Assembly: GCA_002692605.1 (NCBI GenBank)
Contig: NZLE01000114.1
Coordinates: 2,042 to 13,569, forward strand
Length of the DNA: 11,528 nt
From: Opitutia bacterium
Lineage (GTDB): Bacteria > Verrucomicrobiota > Verrucomicrobiia > Opitutales > Seribacteraceae
Reading direction: 5' to 3'
Made by a program: the position numbers and the translations under genes. The notes beneath the pieces were generated by a model. It saw only the letters and a list, made by a program, of their open reading frames with translations. It ran no database searches and was not told where the DNA came from. Shown one piece after another: positions 1 to 9,000 of the stretch; within the stretch, counting starts at the first letter, position 1, and each line of letters starts with the position of its first letter.

Positions 1-3000
1 AATTCAATGCTCCGGTTGTGGAAGTCTCCTCCTCCACTGCCATAAATCCCTTCGATATCCGTTTGCGAAAGAGCGGTATTGTAAATGCGAAAGTCATCCG
101 CCTTACCACGAGTGGCGGTGGCTTCGGAACCATCCTGAGGACCAAGCCTGAAGGCCTGGCTTAACGGGAGAGCGAGGTTTCCGGCAAAGCTGGTTTCGGA
201 ATCGAATTTGCCATTGAGGAAAAAACGGGCTCTTTTGGCATTCAAATCATAACTGAAAGCGAGATGAGACCACTCGTTGAGGGGTAAAGTCCCACGACCC
301 CAGAATTCATTGACGTTGGTGCCTGGCAAAGACTGTTGGTTCAAGCCGCTCATCACCAGCAGAGGTCTTTGCTTTTGGAGCGAAAGGGAGAATTGAGCGG
401 ACCCATCCAAGCTGAACCAATGATAGGTTTCGGTTTCCGGATAAACCCAAAGGGAAAGCGTGGCAGTGGGAAGATCGGTGGATAACCCGGAAGAAAGAAC
501 GACCGCTTCGTTGCTATCGGCGGAGAAGGAGACCATCGAATTACCCAACTGGGCCGGACTTTCCCAAGTGGCTTCAACGACTCCTCGGTTTTGGCCTATG
601 GGAAGACCCCATTTGCGCGACAGATAATTTTGGACTTTCATGCGATCGGATTCCAAAATCGAAGGCATCCCCACGACTTCGGCAACCGAACCGGCGGTGG
701 GTTGGTTTCTACCCCGGTTACCCATGATCGAGAACCTGCGATTATCGCGCAAGGGCGTAGGATCGGAAACTTGGTAGTCGTTCAGGTTGCCGTCCATCCA
801 GTTGGTGTGATGCAAATTCGTACGATCGAACTCAAAACAGAACAGATGATAGGACCCGCTCAAATCGGAGTTTGAAAAGTTGGAGGTGGGAATCCAACTG
901 CTTGCGACGTTCATTTTTTTGCGTAACCGAGCTCGAAATTGCGAACCATTGCTCGCCTGTAACTGCCAATGCCCGTCCTGCAACCAATTACCGACCCACT
1001 GATCATAAGAGATGATTCCATCTCCGGCATTACTGACTCCACCAGGGCTGACTTTGAAGACAATCATCCAAGTCTGATCAACGTCACCGATTCCGGAAGT
1101 GGAATTTCTTGTGAGAATATCATCCCCGTCAAAAACAATGACGTTCAGATCATTCTGATTCTCTGCATTGGTCGTAGGGTCGGAACTGCCATTAGGAGTG
1201 AGGTCATTTCCATTTGCGCTCTTATCCCGCCATTCGCTGACCGTACCTGCAGTCTCGGAAATCGTGGACGAATCGCTCGCATCCAACCAAAGCAGAGTTC
1301 CTCCTGCAAGAGAAGAGGGCGTCCAATTGGGATCAAAGTCGATCGAAGAATCGTAGGCTTTGTCTCCCGTTCCTTCATTGAGTTCCCACCATAAGGACAA
1401 TTCACTTTCCTTGATACGGTGCGGACGGAAATCGATCGCTCTCAGGTCCTCTTCGTTTTTCAAACCATAGGCACCCGTAACCGCGTTGCCCTTGAGTTTG
1501 ATGGTCAGGATTCCTTCACTAAGAGAATTCGGAGTGGCGGTGAACTGGTAAAGGGTTTGGTTACCGTCAGCGACTTCGGAGACCGATGAGAGGGACAAGC
1601 CACTCATTTCCAAATCTTCGGAAGCATTGAAATCTAGGATCGGTTGATTGAACCTGATTAGTCCACTGACTTCGGTTCCCCAAGTTGGACTGTCGATTTC
1701 AATTCTCGCCTTAGGACCAAGATCTCCCATCCCATTGCCCCACAATTCGGAGACTTCGAGAATGGACAAGGGTCTCCCCCAAATGCGGACGTCATCCAGC
1801 AAACCGTCGAAGGTTCGGTCTCCGAAATCACGACCGACCCTAAGGAGATTATTGCTTCCGTCATAACCAAGAGAATTAAGTGTGGTCGATTTTCCGTTGA
1901 GGAAAAGAACGGTCCTGTTCTGAGAGGGATCAAAAACCGAAGCGACGTGATACCATTGATCAGGGAAAACGTTGAGAGGCGATTGCACCCGCTCGGATCC
2001 AGTCCAGGCTGTCAGACTTCCGAGACGCATGGAAGAGGACCAATCCCAACCACCGTCATCAGTTGAGAAAAGCATCCGTTCGTTATCCGACCCGTTCTGA
2101 ACCTGTCTCGGATAAACCCATGCCGAAAAGGTCAAACCGGACGAGCTTGGATCCTGATCGGCCCGAAAAGGAAGATCGAAATACTCACCGTTCAAATCAA
2201 TCGCTTTTCCGAACATTCCCTTAAATGACTTGGGAGCGGAGAAAAGCTCGAGTTCCGCAAGCCCCAAATATCCGGTCCCCGATGGATTGGCCCGTTCCTC
2301 GATCAGCAGCCGATACTTTGAGTACATACCGGAAATTGTTGTGGTGAAGCGTTTCGCTTGAGCCCTAACCCAACCGGTCTCGCCCGTTACCACATGAAGG
2401 TCGATCCAAGTTCCGTTGTCGTCCTCCGCTTGAAAGCGCCAATTCCCCGGCGAACGGTTATCGAGATTGTTATTGATCGGAACCGGAAGAATGGAATAGT
2501 CAATGATTTCAACCGGTGAGGGGAATTCGTAGGATACCCAGGCCGCGGGTAAATCTCCGGCCGGAGCTCTCCAACAGTGCGAATTGTTAGCGGTAGTGAG
2601 GTTATCGAAAGCTCTCGTGCCAGCGTGCGCCCCGACTTGACCACTCTGCGAAACGATTCCCGTGGAAAGATCCGTCGCATCAAAACCGACGTAGGTTCCA
2701 TGTCTCATACGCCCCGAGAGATCGGATATCACTTCTCTGGAAAAATCATCCATGGGATACCAAGCCAACAGGTCGTCTTCCACCGCCGTAACCGTTCGAT
2801 GCTCAAACTCGAAGGCGCCTGCTTGGCTCAAGTTGCCATCATTCTCCACCGCTCCCCGATCAATGAACACGCGAACCGTCGAAGGAATCGCCGAAGCGTT
2901 CAGGTCATAGCCAAAGTTCGTATTGTTGAAATCAACTACGGTTGCGAGGCTCGCGTTGATTTCACTGGAATCCAAACCCGTGACCGAAACACTTGCATTG

Positions 3001-6000
3001 CCCTCGAAAAAACTCACCGACTGAGAGACCAGAGAGCGAGCGAAAGGAGACGGCCCGTTCACCAAAGGGCTCAAGCCAAGATCACCGGTTCCGTATGACC
3101 AGAGCCGATCGATCTCGGAAAGTGACAAGGCACGTTTGTAAATTCGGAACTCGTCGAAAATTGCCTTGGATTCCCAGCCTGCCGTACCGTAACGGTTGAG
3201 ATAAAGAGTATGATCTGCCCCATCTCCCCAGTTAAGATATCCGGTATATTCGGTCTCATCAGCCAATGAACCGTTCAGAAAAAGGCGGATGCTCGTTCCA
3301 TCGTAGCAGAGCGCGACGTGACTCCATGCCCCACTCGGCATGCGAGCTTTGGTTTCGCCCCAACCGTTGTTCGTGCGAACCAATCCGCGTAAAGTCGCGT
3401 CATCATTGTATTGAAGGGAAAACTGTCCGTTTCGAGCAAGAATACCCTGCGAATCGTCAAGAACCTTGAACCAAAGGGATAAAGTGAATGGTTCCGTCAA
3501 GGACAACCAATCCCCTTCGGCAGTCAGGTTTGCATTCTCATCCATTTGGAGGCTTTGCCCGAATTTTCCGGCAACCATTGCGCCACCCGTGACCTGTCCA
3601 TGGTTTTCGCTCCCGGAGAGATCCTTGACGATGGAAGAGGCGTTGACCTCTTCAAATGCATACCAAGTGACCAAATCAGCTTCTGCGACCAGGGAAGGTT
3701 TATGTGAGAAGGAATGCGATACCGCAACCGATTCACTGACACCGCTTCGTACGGCTCCATCCGCAAGGCTAATGGTTGGGCGAGCTGGAAATCGGTCGGG
3801 AGAAAGCTCAAAGGTTGCGCCATTCGCATCGGCTGAGAAATTCGAAACCGTCCCTCCCGATACGGAAAGATCTCCCTCCAGAAAATCCGAGATGGGTTGA
3901 GCGATCCCGAACTTCTTGAAATCAACGCGAACTTGAACCGTTGCCGCCGAATGGTTGGAATCTACGGTAAAAATAGGGGTGAGACCCAGATCACCATTCC
4001 CATTTCCGTAAAGTATAGCAACGTCAGCCAAGCCGAAAGAACGATTGTAAAGACGAACTTCATCCAAGTTACCTTCGAAATCCAAGTCGGTGGTGGTGTT
4101 CCATGAGCCCAAACGAACTCCGGAACCCTCCACGGTCACAAGATTATCAGAACCCGAGGCTTGGGCTACCAAAAGGCCGTTGTGATAGATGGATCTTTGT
4201 TGTCCGCTCATCACGGCGACCAAATGCTGCCAGCGGCCCTCCTCCGCCAATCCATCAGGTCCGTCCAAGCGGTTCAACCCTATCCCCGTGTCTCCCACAT
4301 TGAAGGTGTAGGTGCGGTTACCGGTTCCACTGCCATTGACGTTATACCAAAAAAGAACGGTGTTCGCTCCGTTCGAATCGGAGCAAAAAATTCCTCCGTC
4401 ATCGGAGTTATTGGTTAAGCCAAGATTACCCGGAAACACCCAAGCGGAAATACTGAAGTTGCCTTCGTCGAAGATGCCCCTGAAACGAGGTATGCTCAAA
4501 TAATCTCCGGATCCGTCGAGAACCAATCCGGAACCAAACTTTCCTGGGCCCAATTGGGCGTCACCCATGAGAAACCCATCATTACGGGCCAATCCGCGGT
4601 CTCGTATCCTGCTGCCGTTGCTTTCCTCGAAACTCCATCGACTCAGTAGAGCATCCTCGCGGTACACAAGCTCATGATGAAGGAAATCGTCTTGAAAGCC
4701 TTCCAAGAACTTGCCATCGGCATCCGCCGCACTGCCGTAGGGAACAGAAAGAGTGACTGACTCTTGACTGTGGTTGACGTCCACCCGCAAGATTGATTCT
4801 CCCAATCCACTCGAATTAAAATCCAACACCGTGCCGCTTGACAGATTCCAATCCACCGCATCGAAACCGGTCAGGTTGAGGGCTGAACCATCTTTTCCGG
4901 TTTGGACTCTAAAGAGCCTCGGGTCCGAATCCCGGCTTGAATTCTCTTCCAAAACAACCGATGGAAATTGATCCCCGAACCCGCCTCCGTAAATTTTCGA
5001 AACATCCGAAGAACTGAGGGCGGATCCATAAATCCGAACATCGTCGAGATACTCGGCGAAGAGCTCGTTATCGCTTGAATTACCAATGTAATAGACGTCA
5101 CTGTTGTCCTTGCGGTCGGAATCTCCCACGAAATTTCCATCCAGGAAGAACAAAGTGCGCGAACCCTCGCCAACTACGGTAAGCAAGTGCCATCCTCTTA
5201 AAAGTGCAGGATTAAGCTCATAATTGGAATTTCGAAAACGATTGTTCCAATTACCATCGCCTCCATCGTAGGAGTGGAGCATGCGGTTGCTTCCTCGGAT
5301 GATCAGGTAACGATCGTGAGCGCCCCCACCTTGCGTTCCCTGTCCGCGATACAAAGTCGACATCCCCGAAGTCGAAGGCGGAAGGAAATTCTTGACCCAT
5401 GCTGAGAGTGTCCACCCTGCGCCCAAATCGATCCCGTTGTCATTGTCCCTCATACGCGCATCGGACTGCGTCTTGTCGAAACGAATCCCTCTTCCGAATC
5501 GACCATATTCGGTAACCTCCGCATCATACAGGTTTGCGGTTCTTCCATGAATGGATTTTCCCGCAACAACCCCATCGGGGCCAAGAGGGTCGTCATCAAA
5601 GGGCCACCAGGCAAGCAGGTCGTCCCCCTTGGTTATGGCTCGATACATTTTCCGCATCAGGGCGATGGCAAAATCGTTGCCTTCTCCATATTCGTCTTGA
5701 ACCGTATCAGCTGCCAGAGTGATCATGGAAGAGGAAGACGGAGCTCCTCCGATGCCCCATTTCTGACTCAGGTAACTTTCGACGATGGACATTTCGGAAT
5801 CGCTGAGCGGCTTGTCGTATATGACCAACTCGCCAAGATCCCCATTGGCGAATCGATCATTGTTCCGGTTACGGTCCTTGGAAAAATAGGTGGCCGAGAC
5901 GTCACCCGTCGTCCGAAGAGCGATGATGCTCATTTGATTTTGGAATGGAGTGGAAGTCGTGGAGACCAGGGAGCCATTCAGGCGAAGGGTTCCTTCCTTC

Positions 6001-9000
6001 ACTCTGGAGGACGCCCAAGTCGAATCGAACATGTACGACTGCCTGTGAAAATGAGAATTGTCCCGGTCACCCAACATGAAATACCATCCGCCGGAATTCT
6101 TCCAAACCCAGAACACAGTTCTAACGTTCCCGATCTTACCAAAATCATGATAATCGCGGCCAGTGCCGGCGTTGTTTCCACTGTAACGCATAACCGGCAG
6201 CCCGTTGAAACCGTTCGAGATCAACTCCGGAGAACCATTGGCAACGGCATGCCTCAACCGTCCGCTCTTGTCTTTCCATTCTCCGGCTACGTCACCCGTA
6301 TCATTGGCATCCAACCAAAGCGCGAGTCCGTCAAATAGGGTGGGGGAGACATTTTCGACCGTGGCATTTGTGTCTACCGAAAAACGGAAGGTGTAGACTC
6401 CATCACTCGGATCGAACAGCTGAAAATTGGAGTCAATGGTACCTCCGGTCATCGCCAAATCCCTACTCACGTTGAAGTCCAGATTGGTGAGCGCCTCACC
6501 ATTGCGAGTAAATTTCACTTTCCCAAGGGTCGGATCACCATCCACAATGGTGGGAATCTCAAAGCTCGCATGCACTTGAAAGTCACCGGCTCCGTCTCCG
6601 TACAAGGCCTGCACCTCCTGTTCTTCCAAAGCCTCGTCATAAACCCGAAAATCATCAATCCAACCCTTGAAGGATCGTCTGTGCCGATCGCCATTAATTA
6701 CCCAACCGGTCGATTCATCCGTCCACCTGCCGATCTGGAGTGAGAAAAAGTTTTGGGTCTCGATACCATCCTGCTGGGCGTTGAGACATTGAACCCCATT
6801 GACGTAGACTTGAACGAATTTCCCGGTATACATGTGAGCGACGTGCACCCACTTGTCTCGGACTCCTTCGCTGACGAGGACTTGGTGGTCGGCCCCCCAG
6901 TAGGAGGAATTGAACCTTCGGTAGGTCGTAGTATCCCAAAATCCGCGTATCGCCCAGATGCCGCGACTGCCGTTGTTGCTGAATCTCCGACCAATTCCAT
7001 AGGGTCCGGGTTGGTACTGGTCCCCCCCTGGTTGCTCCTGATCTTCGGCATGCATCCAAAACGAAATGGTTCTTGGATTTCCCTGATCAATTCCGAGACT
7101 GGAGGCGAAAGCATCCGTTGTGACCCATGCATTCTGTGGAAAGTAAAGCGAACTTCCGAACTTGGCTTGAACGGAATCGAAACTGGGCAAAGCGCCTCCA
7201 TGTCCGGCGAAAGTCCCTGAGAACTTACCCAAATAATCATGAACCACCGATCCGTTTCCTTCATCGAATTTCCACCATGCCGTGAGATGGTCCAAGGCGA
7301 CGATGGGACGACCGAAGCCGATTTGAAATTCCATGGGTTTGCTCCTTGAGCCGGTCGTATCCACTCCTGCACCCTCCAGAACCCCAATGCTGATGCGCCC
7401 CGGATCCACGGTGGAATTGAATTCCAAGGTCCAGTTTGCCCCGGATCCGCTGACTGCGGGGTCTCCGGCGTTGAGCATCAGAAAGCGACTGGTATTGAAG
7501 TCAACCGGCCAATCCTGTCCGAATTTGCGAAAGGTAAGGTTTGCCCGAACCGGATTGGATTGAGCGCTGCCATTGTAATCCGCCAAGACGGTCAGGCTCA
7601 TGTCTCCGAAGCCGAGATTGTAAAGAGCTGAGTGCTTCGCGGAATTCAAATCGATGGAGAAAACCCGAAAATCATCCAATTTCCCGATAAACCGGCCCGA
7701 GGAAGGATTCCTGAGGGAGGCGCTTCCCAACAGCCATTTGTGAGAATTCTTCAGCTTGAGACTTCCACCGAAATCTCCGGTCGCACCCATCAGCGATCCA
7801 TCCATATACACTTTGAGTTCGTTGTCATCCGAAGCATTTTCATCATAGGAAAGAGTTACGTAGTGCCATTCTCCATCATTCACTCCATTCCCCAAGCTGA
7901 CTTGTTGACTCTTCACTTCTGTGGAAAGATAAAGATCAAGACCGCTTCCCTTGGAACCAATCTCCAGTACAGATCCGTTTTCATCTCCAAGGCTGACCAT
8001 AACGTTGGACACCAAATTCGAGGACCAGTTGAAACTCTCCTCATTTCTCTTGAACCAAAAGGACAAACCAAAGCGCCCTCCACTGAAATTAGCGTCCGCC
8101 AATCCCAGATCGGCCAAATCCCCGGGTTCCCCAAAGGTCACCGAAGTGCCGAACTTGGCATCGGCCGACCAAGAGGCGTTGCCAAGTAAAGTGCCGTTTT
8201 CATCTCCGATTCCGTCCCCGACCTTATCGGCCACTGCCTCGTCAAACCACCACCAATTGAGTAATTTGTCCTTATCCAAAACATCCGGAACGATCTTCAT
8301 CAGATAATTCACTTCAAGGGTAGGCTCCGAGCCGTAACTTGCCGAAGCCTCGGGTAAGGCGATGACAATTTCCGAAGCATTCCCATCGGGAATAATCGAA
8401 AAGGTGAAAGACGATGCATTGACTTCTCCGGGAAGAAAGGATGCCGGATCGATTCTTCCGCCACCCACACTTGCGTTCAATTCCGCAAAGGTCAACCCAC
8501 CCACCGGCACCTCATTGCCATATTGCCGGAATCGGAGGGTTACGGGAATGGGATTCTTAGAGGTAACGAAGGGAGCTATGATTTCACCAGTAACCCCCAT
8601 GTCTCCGGAACCCCAGTTGTAAACTTTGCTCACCTCCACGTCGCTCAAAGCTACGTTGTAAAGCCTAAGTTCATCGATCCATCCGGAAAACTTATTGAGA
8701 CTTGGGAACCCGCCCACATACCAATCGTTCGCATACAGCTCGCCCGCTTCATCCGCCAGAAACGAATCCTCCGCGACCAACCTACCATTCAGGTAGTGAA
8801 TCAACTTACCCTTCTGACGATTGACCACCATGACCAAATGATTCCATTCTTCCTCGCGCATCCTTTCCGAACCAACCGCCAGTCTCTCCCCACCTTCCGT
8901 CGAATGGTAAACCGTGGAATAACCATCTGTCCCGGCAAAAACGCCGGGGTTCGTCAAAGATGCCGTTCTCATGGCAAAAGGGGCCTTGTATCCCAGGAAT

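Noticed and set aside
1716..4020. RTX-type calcium nonapeptide repeats suggested by the glycine-aspartate joints
   Set aside because: The G-x-G-x-G-D-L-G motif occurs once per LamG-Ig junction and is not repeated in tandem as in RTX proteins.
5547..6338. 263-codon open frame on the plus strand, the longest start-to-stop frame there
   Set aside because: It lies antisense to WLDA domain 2 and LamG-e, shows no recognisable motif, and such frames recur along the window as mirrors of the real minus frame.
6698..7387. 229-codon start-to-stop frame on the minus strand
   Set aside because: It is in a different frame from the motif-bearing one, and the same DNA encodes the clear LamG-d landmarks in the main frame.
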